Source: Candidatus Onthomonas avicola (GTDB lineage Bacteria > Bacillota > Clostridia > Oscillospirales > Oscillospiraceae). From it: a DNA stretch of 64,000 nt. Below the pieces are notes generated by a model. It worked only from the letters and a program-made list of their open reading frames with translations, was not told the DNA's origin and made no database searches. Position 1 is the first letter of the stretch; every line of letters begins with the position of its first letter. The position numbers were made by a program, and so were the translations under genes. Where the stretch lies: NCBI GenBank assembly GCA_018710845.1, contig DVJB01000062.1, forward strand, positions 62,001 through 126,000. Reading direction: 5' to 3'. This document shows, piece after piece, positions 52,929 through 61,921 of this stretch.

Positions 52929-54182
52929 TCAGCCTCGGAGCAGCTCCTCCACTGCCAGCAAAATCCCCGTCTTGCCCGACTCATAGGTCAATCCACCCTG
53001 CAGGTAGACGGTGTAGGGGGGCCGCATGGGCGCGTCGGCAGACAGCTCAATGGAGGCCCCCTGAATAAACGCGCCGGCCGCCATGATTACCGGCACATCG
53101 TAGCCCGGCATATCCCACGGTACCGGCGTGACAAAACTGTCCACCGGAGAGCCGGCCTGAATTCCGCGGCAAAAACGCTCTACGCCGTCTGGCGTGTTCA
53201 GGGAGATCATCTGAATGATATCGTGGCGGATCTGATCGGAGCGCGGCTCGGTCTCATAGCCCAACAGCTCCATAATTTTGGCGGAGAAGACGGCGGTTTT
53301 GAGCGCCTGTGCAACCGTATGGGGCGCTAAGAACAGCCCCTGATAGAGCGCGCGGTTGTTGCCCAACGTCGAACCGCACTCCCGGCCGATGCCGGGGACG
53401 GTGAGGCGGAAGGAGGCGCGCTCTACCAGCTCCTTGCGGCCACAGATGTATCCGCCGGTTGGGGCCAGACCGCCGCCCGGATTCTTGATCAGGCTGCCCA
53501 CGACCAGGTCGGCGCCCACCTGGGACGGCTCCGTGCGCTCGACAAACTCCCCATAGCAGTTGTCCACAATACAGACGGCTGCGGAATTGACCGCTTTCAC
53601 CGTCTCGATCAGCGCCCCGATCTCGGCGACCGAGAGGGAGGCGCGGGTGGAGTAGCCCTTGGAGCGCTGGATAAGCACTGCTTTCACCTTTGGGTCGGCG
53701 GCCATCTCCGCCAGGCGGACGCGGTCGGGTGTGTTTTCCCGGGAAATGGGGACCTCGCGGTACTCCACGCCATAACGCTTCAGACTGAGGGGATAATCTC
53801 CAGAGATGCCGATCACGCCGTGAATTGTGTCATAGGGTGCGCCGACGGCAGAGAGCAGCACATCTCCCGGCTCCAGCACCCCGTAAAGACAAGAGGAGAT
53901 GGCATGCGTTCCATTGACAAACTGGATGCGCACCAGTGCGTCCTCCGTCTCGAAGATGTCCGCATAGATCCGGTCAAGGGTGTCGCGACCCAGGTCGTCG
54001 TAGCCGTAGCCGGTAGTCCCGGCAAAGCAGGCCTCCGCCACCCGATGGGCCTGAAAGGCGGCGAGCACCTTGCGGCTGTTCTCCTCCGCGATCTCGTCGA
54101 TGGCGGCAAAGCGGTTCTGTACTCCGTCCTGTGCCAGGCGGGCAAGCTCCTGCACGCGGGTGGAAAAGCTGAGTTGGCTCAT
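52929..54182 (-). CDS. Methionine gamma-lyase/aluminium-resistance family PLP protein
   Basis: A 417-residue fold-type I PLP enzyme of the family named for methionine gamma-lyase-like or YnbB proteins. Typical stretches are FAGTTGYGYDDLGRDTLD, RIQFVNGTHAI, IVDNCYGEFVE, the PLP Lys in GSLIKNPGGGLAPTGGY and PVDSFVTPVPWDMPGYD. The physiological reaction is unproven for this family. It overlaps the downstream-coded M42 peptidase start region by 4 bp, so it is last in the minus-strand murD-M42 unit. Confidence 0.88.
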   Translation of the reverse strand: MSQLSFSTRVQELARLAQDGVQNRFAAIDEIAEENSRKVLAAFQAHRVAEACFAGTTGYGYDDLGRDTLDRIYADIFETEDALVRIQFVNGTHAISSCLYGVLEPGDVLLSAVGAPYDTIHGVIGISGDYPLSLKRYGVEYREVPISRENTPDRVRLAEMAADPKVKAVLIQRSKGYSTRASLSVAEIGALIETVKAVNSAAVCIVDNCYGEFVERTEPSQVGADLVVGSLIKNPGGGLAPTGGYICGRKELVERASFRLTVPGIGRECGSTLGNNRALYQGLFLAPHTVAQALKTAVFSAKIMELLGYETEPRSDQIRHDIIQMISLNTPDGVERFCRGIQAGSPVDSFVTPVPWDMPGYDVPVIMAAGAFIQGASIELSADAPMRPPYTVYLQGGLTYESGKTGILLAVEELLRG

Positions 54183-55189
54183 ATTGTCTCCAACCTCCGC
54201 TCACACAGCGCCGTCACCAGCCGGACGCAGGCGTCAATATCCCGCAGGTCGCACAGCTCGCCGGCGGTATGGGTATAGCGGCAGGGGACGCTGACGCCGC
54301 CCGTCACCACGCCCGCCCGGCTGGCGCGCATCGGGCCACCATCTGTGCCGCCGCAGGAGAGCAAGTCGTTCTGGAATGGGATCTCCTGCTCCTGGGCCAG
54401 TGCCCGGAGACACTCCACCATCCGCGGATGGCAGATGACGGAGCGGTCCATCACCTTGACCGCCGCCCCTTTGCCGAGCTGTGTGGTGCCCTCGTGCCGG
54501 GCGCCGGGCACGTCATCCGGACAGGTGACGTCCACTACCAGCCCATAGTCCGGTTCCACGGCGAAGGCGGCTGGCCGGACGCCGCGGGTGCCCACCTCCT
54601 CCTGGGCGGTGAAGACAAAATAGAGGTCGTTCGCGGGATGACGGATACGTGCCATCGCCTGGAGCAAGACCAGACAGCCGGCCCGATTGTCCAGGCAGCT
54701 GCCAGAGACGCGGTGCGCGCCCACGCGGGTGAGCGGCGAGAGGCAGGCGGCGGTGTCGCCGGCCTGCACCAGCGCGCGGGCCTCCGCCTCGTCCACCGCG
54801 CCGATATCGAGGTAGAGGTCGTTCTTCGACGGTTTTTCCTCCTTGTCCTCCTGGGCCATGCAGACGCCGCACACCCCGCTGCGAAAGCGGAATCGCTGCC
54901 CCAGCAGATCCAGGGCGCTCAGCCCCCCCAGAGCGCCAAAGCGGACAAAGCCCTCCTTGTCGATGTGGGTGGCGACAAGGCCCACCGAGTCCATGTGGGC
55001 GGCCAGCATCAGCTTTGGGCCATCCCCCCTCTTATGGGCGATCAGGTTGCCCATCACGTCCTGCCGCAGCGCATCGCAGTACGGCTCAGCCAGCGAGGCA
55101 ATCAGGTCTCGGACCTCCCCCTCGTCGCCGGAGACGCCGTGGGCCGCGGTGAGACGGCCCAGCAGCGCGATTGTGTCAGATAGATTCAT
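54179..55189 (-). CDS. M42-family aminopeptidase (third of three)
   Basis: A 336-residue di-metal aminopeptidase of the tetrahedral (TET/PepA/FrvX) family. Metal and catalytic residues are visible: His in LMLAAHMDSVGL, bridging Asp in LDNRAGC, the Glu pair in TAQEEVGTRG, Asp in VVDVTCPDD and His in RYTHTAGE. An internal insertion with AQEDKEEKPSKND is typical. It overlaps the next gene's start and follows the second M42 gene without a gap. The three copies differ clearly in sequence, suggesting distinct residue preferences. Confidence 0.9.
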   Translation of the reverse strand: MNLSDTIALLGRLTAAHGVSGDEGEVRDLIASLAEPYCDALRQDVMGNLIAHKRGDGPKLMLAAHMDSVGLVATHIDKEGFVRFGALGGLSALDLLGQRFRFRSGVCGVCMAQEDKEEKPSKNDLYLDIGAVDEAEARALVQAGDTAACLSPLTRVGAHRVSGSCLDNRAGCLVLLQAMARIRHPANDLYFVFTAQEEVGTRGVRPAAFAVEPDYGLVVDVTCPDDVPGARHEGTTQLGKGAAVKVMDRSVICHPRMVECLRALAQEQEIPFQNDLLSCGGTDGGPMRASRAGVVTGGVSVPCRYTHTAGELCDLRDIDACVRLVTALCERRLETI

Positions 55190-56224
55190 TTATTCTATTT
55201 CCCCCCGGGCCACAGCCCCGATAAACAGCCGGGCCAGCTTGTATATCAATTCACAGTCAGAGAGGGAGGCCACGCTGGACGGGGCGTGCAGATAACGCAC
55301 AGCGGCGGCCATCCCGGCCACGCGGACGCCCGCCCGGCTGCGCTGGATGGCCCGGGCGTCGGTACCGCCGGAGAGATATTCCTTCGTCTGCCAGGGGATG
55401 CCGTTCTCCTCCGCCAGACGGCGCAGCAGGAGAAACAGCGACCGGTCATAGATCGTGCCGCCGTCCATGTAGGGCAGCACCGGTCCCTTGCCGACCGAAC
55501 AGACGCGCTGCCCTCCGGTCAGACCGGGGAGGTCCGCGGCGGTTGTCCCCTCCACAATCAGGGCAATCTCCGGACGGACGGAGAACGCCGCCCCCAGCGC
55601 GCCGCGGGTGCCTACCTCCTCCTGGACAGTGAAGGCAAAGGTGACGTCCATCGGCAGCTCCTCACGGAGCAGCGCGAGCAGAACCGCACAGCCTACCCGG
55701 TCGTCGATCGCCTTGGCCTTCAGCAGGCCGGCGCCAAATTCCTGTACATCGTCCGAGAACACCGCCACGTCGCCCAGCTCCACCAGCGCGCGGGCGGCAT
55801 TGGCGTCGGCGCAGCCGATATCCAGGTAGAGCTTGTCCCGCGCGGGGATCTTTTCCCGCTCCTTTCGGGTGGTCAGGTGGACCGGCTTCATCCCCACCAC
55901 GGCGGGGACACGATTCGGGCCAATCCAGACCGGCTTGCCGATGACGACCTGCCGGTTAATCCCGCCGACAAACTGGAAGCCGAGCGTCCCGTCCTCATGG
56001 ATGCGATCCACCATCAGGCCGACCTCATCCATGTGCGCGGCCAACATCAGCCGGCCCGGCGCGCGTTTGGCGCCGCGCTTGGTCACAATCAGATTTCCCA
56101 GGGCGTCCACCCGGATCTCGGAGGCATAGGGCTCGGCCTGCGCGCGCAGATAATCGCGCACCTCCTCCTCCCGGCTGGAGACGCCGGAGAGGCGGCACAG
56201 CCGCTTGAGCTCCTCGAGGTTCAT
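55190..56224 (-). CDS. M42-family aminopeptidase (second of three)
   Basis: A 344-residue member of the same family. LMLAAHMDEVGLMVDRI, KAIDDRVGCAVLL, TVQEEVGTRGALGAA and GGTDARAIQRSRAGV show the metal sites and the active-site loop. The last coding base is directly next to the third copy's start region and its own start overlaps the first copy's stop by 4 bp. Cytoplasmic peptide breakdown is the expected role. Confidence 0.9.
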   Translation of the reverse strand: MNLEELKRLCRLSGVSSREEEVRDYLRAQAEPYASEIRVDALGNLIVTKRGAKRAPGRLMLAAHMDEVGLMVDRIHEDGTLGFQFVGGINRQVVIGKPVWIGPNRVPAVVGMKPVHLTTRKEREKIPARDKLYLDIGCADANAARALVELGDVAVFSDDVQEFGAGLLKAKAIDDRVGCAVLLALLREELPMDVTFAFTVQEEVGTRGALGAAFSVRPEIALIVEGTTAADLPGLTGGQRVCSVGKGPVLPYMDGGTIYDRSLFLLLRRLAEENGIPWQTKEYLSGGTDARAIQRSRAGVRVAGMAAAVRYLHAPSSVASLSDCELIYKLARLFIGAVARGEIE

Positions 56225-57255
56225 AGGGCCTCCTCCTCTCCCAGACGGCGCAGGAAAGCGGCCAGCAGCCGCGCGGTCTGTTCGGCGTCGGCGGCGGAGA
56301 TGACCTCCAGCGGCGTGTGCATATATTTCAGCGGCAGAGAGACGAGGGCCACCGGCACGCCCTCACGCGCAACCTGCATTCCCCAGCCGTTTGTCCCCGT
56401 CTCCCCGGACATCACCTCCGGATTCCAGGGGATGCTCTGCTCCTGCGCTGCGCGGCGCAGCCGGTTGACCATCCAGTGGGCGCAGTTCGGGCCGATGCCG
56501 ACCGCAGGGCCGCCCCCGGCCGCAAAGCCGGTCTCCTTCGGCCCGTCATGCGTGACGGCGAAAGTCACATCCACGGCAACGGCGCAGTCTGGGTGGATGG
56601 CAAAGGTGGCGGTCAGTGCCCCGTCGCCGGAGGTCTCCTCCAGGCAGGAGCCCATCACATAGAGGTCCACATCCAGCGTCTCCTCCCGCAGCAGCTCCAA
56701 GACCCGCAGCAGGACGGCGAAGCAGGAGCGGTCGTCCAGGCTCTTGCCGGCGATCTGGTCCTCTCCCAGGCGGTGAAGCCGCTCCCGGTAGATGATTGGC
56801 GTGCCGATGGGGACGGCGCGCTCCGCCTCCTCCTGGCTCAGTCCGACGTCGATGCGCAGCTCGCGCAGCGGCACAGCCTTGTCCGCCTCGCCCGGCTGCA
56901 TGATGTGCGGCGGCTTGACGGCAATGACCCCGAGCAGCGGCGGGTCGGTCAGAACAGTGACCTCCCGGTCCGGGAGCACCCTGGGATCAATCCCGCCCAG
57001 CGTCCCGAAGCGCAGAAAGCCCTCCTCCTGTCCGGTGACGATCATGCCAACTTCATCCAAATGTGCGTCCAACAGGACCTTCTTCGCGTCCGGCCTGCCG
57101 CAGCGGCGCAGGGCGATGACGCTCCCCTGCCGGTCTGTCCACACCTCGTCCGCCAGAGGCTGGAGCAGTTGTGCCGCAACGGCCGCTACAGGCTGCTCAA
57201 AGCCGGACGGGCCAGGGGCGACACACAGCGTCTGCAATGTCTCAAAAAAGTCCAA
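56221..57255 (-). CDS. M42-family aminopeptidase (first of three)
   Basis: A 344-residue peptidase starting at a TTG (57255) with AGGAAGGAAG upstream. The start gives the family-typical DFFETLQTLCVAPGPSGFE. Metal-site motifs are LLDAHLDEVGMIVTG, KSLDDRSCFAVLL, GSCLEETSGDGALT (Glu-Glu) and VDVTFA. A much longer in-frame extension upstream lies inside murD and is rejected. It begins 10 bp after the murD stop, so the three peptidases may be cotranscribed with murD. Confidence 0.88.
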   Translation of the reverse strand: MDFFETLQTLCVAPGPSGFEQPVAAVAAQLLQPLADEVWTDRQGSVIALRRCGRPDAKKVLLDAHLDEVGMIVTGQEEGFLRFGTLGGIDPRVLPDREVTVLTDPPLLGVIAVKPPHIMQPGEADKAVPLRELRIDVGLSQEEAERAVPIGTPIIYRERLHRLGEDQIAGKSLDDRSCFAVLLRVLELLREETLDVDLYVMGSCLEETSGDGALTATFAIHPDCAVAVDVTFAVTHDGPKETGFAAGGGPAVGIGPNCAHWMVNRLRRAAQEQSIPWNPEVMSGETGTNGWGMQVAREGVPVALVSLPLKYMHTPLEVISAADAEQTARLLAAFLRRLGEEEAL

Positions 57256-57265
57256 GCTTCCTTCC

Positions 57266-58657
57266 TCACTTTGCGTCCAGGCCGCGGACAAGCGCTTTGA
57301 ACGTATTGCCGCGCACCATAAAATTCTTGAACTGGTCAAACGACGCCGAGGCGGGAGAGAGGATGACCACATCACCCGGCTGGGCCAGTTCGCTGGCCTT
57401 ACGGACCGCGCCGGCAAAGTCCAGTCCGTCGTAGATGGGCAGTGTATCCGGACGGTAGCCCGGTGCCTGCTCCACGGCGGCGCGGATCTTAGGGGCGGTG
57501 GCCCCGGTGAGCACCAAATCTTTGACATGGGCCAGAATCTCGGGGCCGAGCGGCGCGTAATCCAGATGTTTATCATAGCCACCGGCGATCAGGATCACCT
57601 TCTGCGCAAAAGAGCGCAGGCCGGCGATGGTGCGCGTGGGGCTGGAGGCGATGGAGTCGTTGTAATACCGCACCCCGTCCAGCTCCCGGACCAGCTCGAT
57701 CCGGTGTTCTACGCCGCCGAATGTCTTGGCAAACGAGCGAATCACCTCATCGGGGACCAGGCCGTCCACCGCCGCAATGGCGGCCATATAGTTCTCCTGA
57801 TTGTGGACACCGGGCAGCAGGATATCCCCCAGCGGCAGGACAGTGCGGCTGTGCGCCCCCTTGACCACGATCACGCCGTCCTCTACCGTCACGCCGGAAT
57901 CCACCGCCGACTGGCGGGCAAACCAGACGACGTCTCCCCTGGCCTTTGGGGCAAAGGAGCGGGTATATTCGTTGTCGTGGTTGAGCACCAGCTTGCCGGT
58001 CTCACTTTGCCAGAGGTAGATATTCTCCTTCGCGGCGACATATTCCTCCATCCCTCTGTGGATATCCAGATGGTTGGGCGCGAGATTGGTGATGACGGCG
58101 ATCTCGGGCGAGGCGTGCATCGTCATCAGCTGGAAGGAGGAGAGCTCCAGCACCGCATAGTCCTCCGGCTGCATCTGTCCGGCTTGGTCCAGCAGCGGGG
58201 TGCCGATATTGCCGCCCAGATGGACGGTGTACCCGGCGGCCTCGAGCAGGCGGGCAATGATGGTGGTGGTCGTTGTCTTGCCGTCCGAGCCGGTCACCGC
58301 AATCTTATGACAGGGGCAGACGTCAAAGAAAACCTCCATCTCTGAGGTCAGACGGCTGCCGCGGGCGACCGCCGCCTGAAAGGCGGGCAGATCGGGACGG
58401 ATGCCGGGCGAGCGGAAGATGTAGTCCTGGTCCAGCCCATCCAGGTAGCCCTCCCCCATCTGCAGGCGGACGCCGAGGGTGCGCAGCTCTTCAAGCAAGG
58501 CATCATTGCCGAACGCCTCCGGACTGGCCTTGTCACAGGCGGTCACCTGCACGCCGCTGCGCGCCAGAAGGCGAATCAGCGGCGTATTGGACACGCCGAT
58601 GCCGATGATGGCGACGGTCTTATTCTGAAGCGATTTCAGCCAGTCAGAGAAAGTCAT
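57266..58657 (-). CDS. murD: UDP-N-acetylmuramoyl-L-alanine:D-glutamate ligase
   Basis: Adds D-Glu to UDP-MurNAc-L-Ala in peptidoglycan synthesis. The 463-residue protein starts MTFSDWLKSLQNKTVAIIG at 58657 with GGGGG upstream; seven earlier in-frame residues are less likely. The ATP-binding P-loop reads VTGSDGKTTTTT, and NLAPNHLDIHRGMEEY and YNDSIASSPTRTIAGL are diagnostic. murD is usually in the dcw cluster; here it stands apart, next to peptidase genes. A GC-rich hairpin (CCGGCCCG/CGGGCCGG, about 58687-58720) lies in the leader. Confidence 0.96.
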   Translation of the reverse strand: MTFSDWLKSLQNKTVAIIGIGVSNTPLIRLLARSGVQVTACDKASPEAFGNDALLEELRTLGVRLQMGEGYLDGLDQDYIFRSPGIRPDLPAFQAAVARGSRLTSEMEVFFDVCPCHKIAVTGSDGKTTTTTIIARLLEAAGYTVHLGGNIGTPLLDQAGQMQPEDYAVLELSSFQLMTMHASPEIAVITNLAPNHLDIHRGMEEYVAAKENIYLWQSETGKLVLNHDNEYTRSFAPKARGDVVWFARQSAVDSGVTVEDGVIVVKGAHSRTVLPLGDILLPGVHNQENYMAAIAAVDGLVPDEVIRSFAKTFGGVEHRIELVRELDGVRYYNDSIASSPTRTIAGLRSFAQKVILIAGGYDKHLDYAPLGPEILAHVKDLVLTGATAPKIRAAVEQAPGYRPDTLPIYDGLDFAGAVRKASELAQPGDVVILSPASASFDQFKNFMVRGNTFKALVRGLDAK

Positions 58658-58879
58658 AAAAAAGCCCCCTGCGTACATAAGAAATCCCGGCCCGCGTCCG
58701 GTTCCGGAGGGTCGGGCCGGCCATACGATCAGCCCTCATTATAGCCTACCGGAACGGGAAATTCAAGGCGTCGCACCGGTATTGCAAACGGCGGTGGGAT
58801 GTGATACGATGCCCCTGTCCGCAACACCTTATTTTGCCCACACCGTGGGTATCTTCAGACAGACAGGGAGGAGATTTGC

Positions 58880-59200
58880 ATGATTGTCACCACCACTCAG
58901 ACCATCGAGGGCAAACGGATCGTCGAATATCGCGGCATCGTCTTTGGCGAGGTGGTCGCCGGCGTGGACTTTGTGAAAGACTTTACCGCCGGTCTGACCA
59001 ATTTCTTTGGCGGGCGCTCCGGCTCCTATGAAGACGAGCTGGTTCGGGCGCGGCTCACCGCTCTGCAGGAGCTGCAGGAACGCGCGGCCGACTGCGGCGC
59101 AAACGCCGTGGTGGGCGTCGATGTGGACTATGAGGTGCTCGGGGCCAACAACGGGATGCTGATGGTCTCCGCCTCCGGCACGGCGGTGGTCGTCGAGTGA
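58880..59200 (+). CDS. YbjQ/UPF0145 family protein
   Basis: A 106-residue small protein of the YbjQ (DUF74, 'heavy-metal-binding') family, which forms pentamers. The start [17 protein letters not shown] and the core [34 protein letters not shown] are characteristic. GGGAGGAG lies before the ATG. The cellular role is unknown. It is divergent from murD and followed by the rnpB promoter 20 bp after its stop. Confidence 0.9.
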   Translation: MIVTTTQTIEGKRIVEYRGIVFGEVVAGVDFVKDFTAGLTNFFGGRSGSYEDELVRARLTALQELQERAADCGANAVVGVDVDYEVLGANNGMLMVSASGTAVVVE

Positions 59201-59219
59201 GCGGCGGCGGGAAAACAAA

Positions 59220-59248
59220 TTGACATTCGCCCCGCGATCCGGTACAAT
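59220..59248 (+). promoter_or_regulatory. Sigma-A promoter of rnpB
   Basis: A perfect -35 TTGACA (59220-59225), 17-bp spacer and -10 TACAAT (59243-59248). Transcription would begin about seven bases later, exactly at the first base of the RNase P helix P1. Confidence 0.9.
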
Positions 59249-59254
59249 AGCCCT

Positions 59255-59596
59255 GCAAGTGGGCTGGACAGCCGCGTGGGCAGGGCGAAAGGCCTGCCTA
59301 TGAGGAAAGTCCGGGCTCCATAGGGCAAGGATAACGGGTAACGCCCGCCGAAGGCGACTTCAGGACAAGTGCAACAGAGATATACCGCCCCGCTTGCGGG
59401 GTAAGGGTGGAAAGGCGAGGTAAGAGCTCACCGGCCGACTGGGAACTGCTCGGCCCTGTAAACTCTATCCGGAGCAACACCGTGGAGGGACATATGGCTG
59501 GCCCGGCCGTCCCGGGGAGGTGGCTAGAGCCTGCCGGCAACGGCAGGTCGAGATAGATGGCTGTCAAAACAGAACCCGGCTTACAGGCCCGCTTGC
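59255..59596 (+). ncRNA. rnpB: RNase P RNA component
   Basis: The catalytic RNA that matures tRNA 5' ends. Conserved sequences GAGGAAAGTCCGGGCTCC (CR-I region) near the 5' end and ACAGAACCCGGCTTACAG near the 3' end are unmistakable. The ends pair as helix P1 (GCAAGTGGGC at 59255 with GCCCGCTTGC ending at 59596, one G-U pair), which fixes the boundaries. The ~342-base length and internal GCTTGCGGGG hairpins fit a bacterial type A RNA. Confidence 0.95.
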
Positions 59597-59600
59597 AGAC

Positions 59601-59650
59601 ACAGGAGAACAGTACGGCGCTCGCCGCCACTGTTCTCCTGTGTTTTGTGC
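59601..59650 (+). terminator. Intrinsic terminator of rnpB
   Basis: A 13-bp perfect stem, ACAGGAGAACAGT (59601-59613) and ACTGTTCTCCTGT (59629-59641), followed by GTTTTGTG. It starts four bases after the mature RNA end. Confidence 0.92.
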
Positions 59651-59705
59651 TAAGAAGGCCGTGCCCCGGCGCAGACCGCCGAAAGCTGCGCCGGGATGGA
59701 GAAAA

Positions 59706-60122
59706 TCAGGACTCTTCTTTCCGGACATCTCCAACCCCAAAGAGGGCAAACACCAGCGCCAGGACAAGCAGCGAACTGGCATTTGCCGACACAGAGGACA
59801 TAAAATAATCCACAATGCCAAATCCGCAGCATGTTGTAATAGTATCTAACAACACATAAAGGCAGACAGCCGCTTCCCTTGATATCTTGTCTAAACTGAG
59901 CAGCGCTTTTGGCAGATCCGCAATGAAATTCAGGGGATATGAGACTATGGATGAGATGACAAAATATAAAATGAAATCGCCTATGCTCTCATATTCAAAG
60001 CCCAAAAACTGCATAATCGCGCTGCTGCATACGGCAAACAGGGACAGTACGGCAAGAATGAGGACGGCCCCTAGGATGAATACGCCGATTTTTCCATGCT
60101 TTTGATTGCGCTCTTGATCCAA
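59706..60122 (-). CDS. YrvL-like regulatory membrane protein
   Basis: A 138-residue protein with four predicted transmembrane helices and short charged ends. FLGFEYESIGDFILYFV followed by a second helix with a basic-acidic linker, then LLDTITTCCGFGIVDYFMSSVSA, matches the pattern I recall for the YrvL family, implicated in regulating an envelope-stress sigma system in Bacillus. The assignment is from motif memory only. The start is a TTG at 60122 with GGAGGG six bases upstream. Confidence 0.6.
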   Translation of the reverse strand: MDQERNQKHGKIGVFILGAVLILAVLSLFAVCSSAIMQFLGFEYESIGDFILYFVISSIVSYPLNFIADLPKALLSLDKISREAAVCLYVLLDTITTCCGFGIVDYFMSSVSANASSLLVLALVFALFGVGDVRKEES

Positions 60123-60222
60123 GACATTCCCTCCCCGATCTGATCTGTCTGGAACTTTGATAGGAGTATATCACGGGAGTGTGAACTTTTCCACCGAGTG
60201 TTTTTCGAAAAAAAGACAAATG

Positions 60223-60254
60223 CGGCCCGGCAGCTTCTTCTCTGCCGGGCCGCA
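60223..60254 (-). terminator. Terminator of the trmK-nif3-yebC unit
   Basis: A 12-bp stem GCGGCCCGGCAG (60223-60234) with CTGCCGGGCCGC (60243-60254). On the minus strand it is followed by ATTTGTCTTTTTTTCG, a strong T-run. Confidence 0.88.
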
Positions 60255-60278
60255 TCGCGTATGTTCTCTTACCTAAAA

Positions 60279-61019
60279 TCAGTCCTGCTCCCAGTTATGC
60301 CAGACGTTCTGCACGTCCTCATCCTCTTCCAGCAGCTCGATCAGGCGCTCCATGTTGCGGATGTCCTTCTCATCCGTCAGCTTGACGTAGTTCTGCGGGA
60401 CCATCTCAATCTGCGCGCTGTCAAAGGTATAGCCGGCCGCCTCCAGAGCCTCGGTGACGTCGGAGAGATTGTCGGTGCCGGTGTAGACCACAAAGACACC
60501 GTCGTCCACCTCCAGATCGTCTGCGCCCGCCTCCAGGGCATCCATCATGACGGTCTCCTCATCCAGGTCCCCGTCGTCGTTGTTGAGTACGATGACCCCC
60601 TTGCGGTCAAAGCTCCAGGAGACGCAGCCGGTCGCGCCCAGATTGCCGTTGAACTTGTCAAACAGGTGGCGGACGTTGGGGGCGGTGCGGTTGCGGTTGT
60701 CCGTCAGCGCCTCGACGATGACGGCCACGCCGGAGGGGCCGTAGCCCTCGTAGACCACATCCTCGTAGTTATCCGTATTGCCGGCGGCCAGCGCGCGGTC
60801 GATCGTGCGCTTGATGTTATCCTTGGGCATATTGACCGCCTTGGCCTTGGCGATAATGGCGGCGAGCTTGGAGTTGTTCTTGGGGTCGCCGGAGCCGCCG
60901 GTCTTGACCGCTACGATGATCTCACGGGCGATCTTGGTAAACGCCTGCGAACGCTTGGCATCCGCGGCGCCTTTCGTCTTCTGAATATTATTCCATTTGG
61001 AATGTCCAGACATGAGCAT
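60279..61019 (-). CDS. YebC/PmpR family protein
   Basis: A 246-residue protein of the YebC family, long called transcriptional regulators and in recent work also tied to translation of proline-rich stretches. The start SGHSKWNNIQKTKGAADAKRSQAF is nearly invariant. YEGYGPSGVAVIVEALTDNRNRT and GCVSWSFDRKGVI are family-typical. ATG at 61019 (AAGGATTGA spacing) adds two residues to the usual MSGHSKW start at 61013; either is possible. It follows the Nif3-like gene after 83 bp. Confidence 0.95.
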   Translation of the reverse strand: MLMSGHSKWNNIQKTKGAADAKRSQAFTKIAREIIVAVKTGGSGDPKNNSKLAAIIAKAKAVNMPKDNIKRTIDRALAAGNTDNYEDVVYEGYGPSGVAVIVEALTDNRNRTAPNVRHLFDKFNGNLGATGCVSWSFDRKGVIVLNNDDGDLDEETVMMDALEAGADDLEVDDGVFVVYTGTDNLSDVTEALEAAGYTFDSAQIEMVPQNYVKLTDEKDIRNMERLIELLEEDEDVQNVWHNWEQD

Positions 61020-61102
61020 TCAATCCTTCCACACGGTAATCGTTACTGTAAATTTCGCACAGTACCTTAAATATATCACTTTTCCCATCTGCTGACAAGA
61101 GG

Positions 61103-61921
61103 TCAGAGGCAGATTTCTCCCGTGTCGTAGCGGATCGGCTCGGCATGCGCGTTGGAAACACGCACCTCCAGTGCGGGAAATGCCTCCCGCAGCCAACGGG
61201 CCAGCGTCGGCACTACCACGTTTTCCGTCGGGAAATGCCCCGCGTCGATCAGGTTCAGGCCCAGCTCCTCCGCGTCCAGAAAGTGATTGTACTTCAGGTC
61301 CGAGGTGACAAAGGTATCGCACCCGGCCCGCAGCGCGTCAGAGAGCATGCTCCCGCACGCGCCGCCGCCCACGGCCACCCGGCGGACCGGCCGGCCGCCG
61401 CTGACGTAGCGGATTCCGTTGGGCCGAAGCTCCTGCTGTACCACGGCGAGGAATTCTCCCAGCTCCATCGGCTCGGGCAGGCTGCCGACCCGTCCAATGC
61501 CGTACGGTCTTCCCTGCCCGTCCACGCCGTCCTGGGCCAGCTGGCCAACTTCCTCCAGGCCGAGGGCCGCGGCCAGGGCGCTGTTTACGCCACCCTCTAC
61601 GGCGTCCAGATTGGTGTGGCAGCAGATGGCCGCCGTGCGCTGCGCGATCAGGTTCCAGATCTTTCGCCCGGTCAGGTCCTCCGGCGCGCAGGTCACGCGC
61701 TTGACCGGCTGAAAGATCAGCGGATGATGGCTTACAATCAGCTGCGCACCCCAGTCGCCCGCCTCCGCCACAACGCGGTCGGTGATGTCCAGGACGACCA
61801 AAACCCGCGATACCTCCGCAGCCGGGTCACCCACCAGCAGCCCGGAGTTATCCCAATCCATCTGAAGAGAAAACGGCGCTTTCCGGTCCAAATAGTGGTA
61901 GATTTCCTGTACTGTTTTCAT
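61103..61921 (-). CDS. Nif3-like dinuclear metal-centre protein
   Basis: A 272-residue NIF3/YqfO-like protein. These form hexameric toroids with a di-metal site of debated function (some act as GTP cyclohydrolase I-type enzymes). Metal-binding motifs are LIVSHHPLIFQ, ICCHTNLDAVEGGVN and ILDAGHFPTEN-like DAGHFPTENVVVPTLA. It lacks the long central insertion of some homologues. Its start overlaps trmK by 4 bp, the classic trmK-nif3 pair. Confidence 0.92.
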   Translation of the reverse strand: MKTVQEIYHYLDRKAPFSLQMDWDNSGLLVGDPAAEVSRVLVVLDITDRVVAEAGDWGAQLIVSHHPLIFQPVKRVTCAPEDLTGRKIWNLIAQRTAAICCHTNLDAVEGGVNSALAAALGLEEVGQLAQDGVDGQGRPYGIGRVGSLPEPMELGEFLAVVQQELRPNGIRYVSGGRPVRRVAVGGGACGSMLSDALRAGCDTFVTSDLKYNHFLDAEELGLNLIDAGHFPTENVVVPTLARWLREAFPALEVRVSNAHAEPIRYDTGEICL

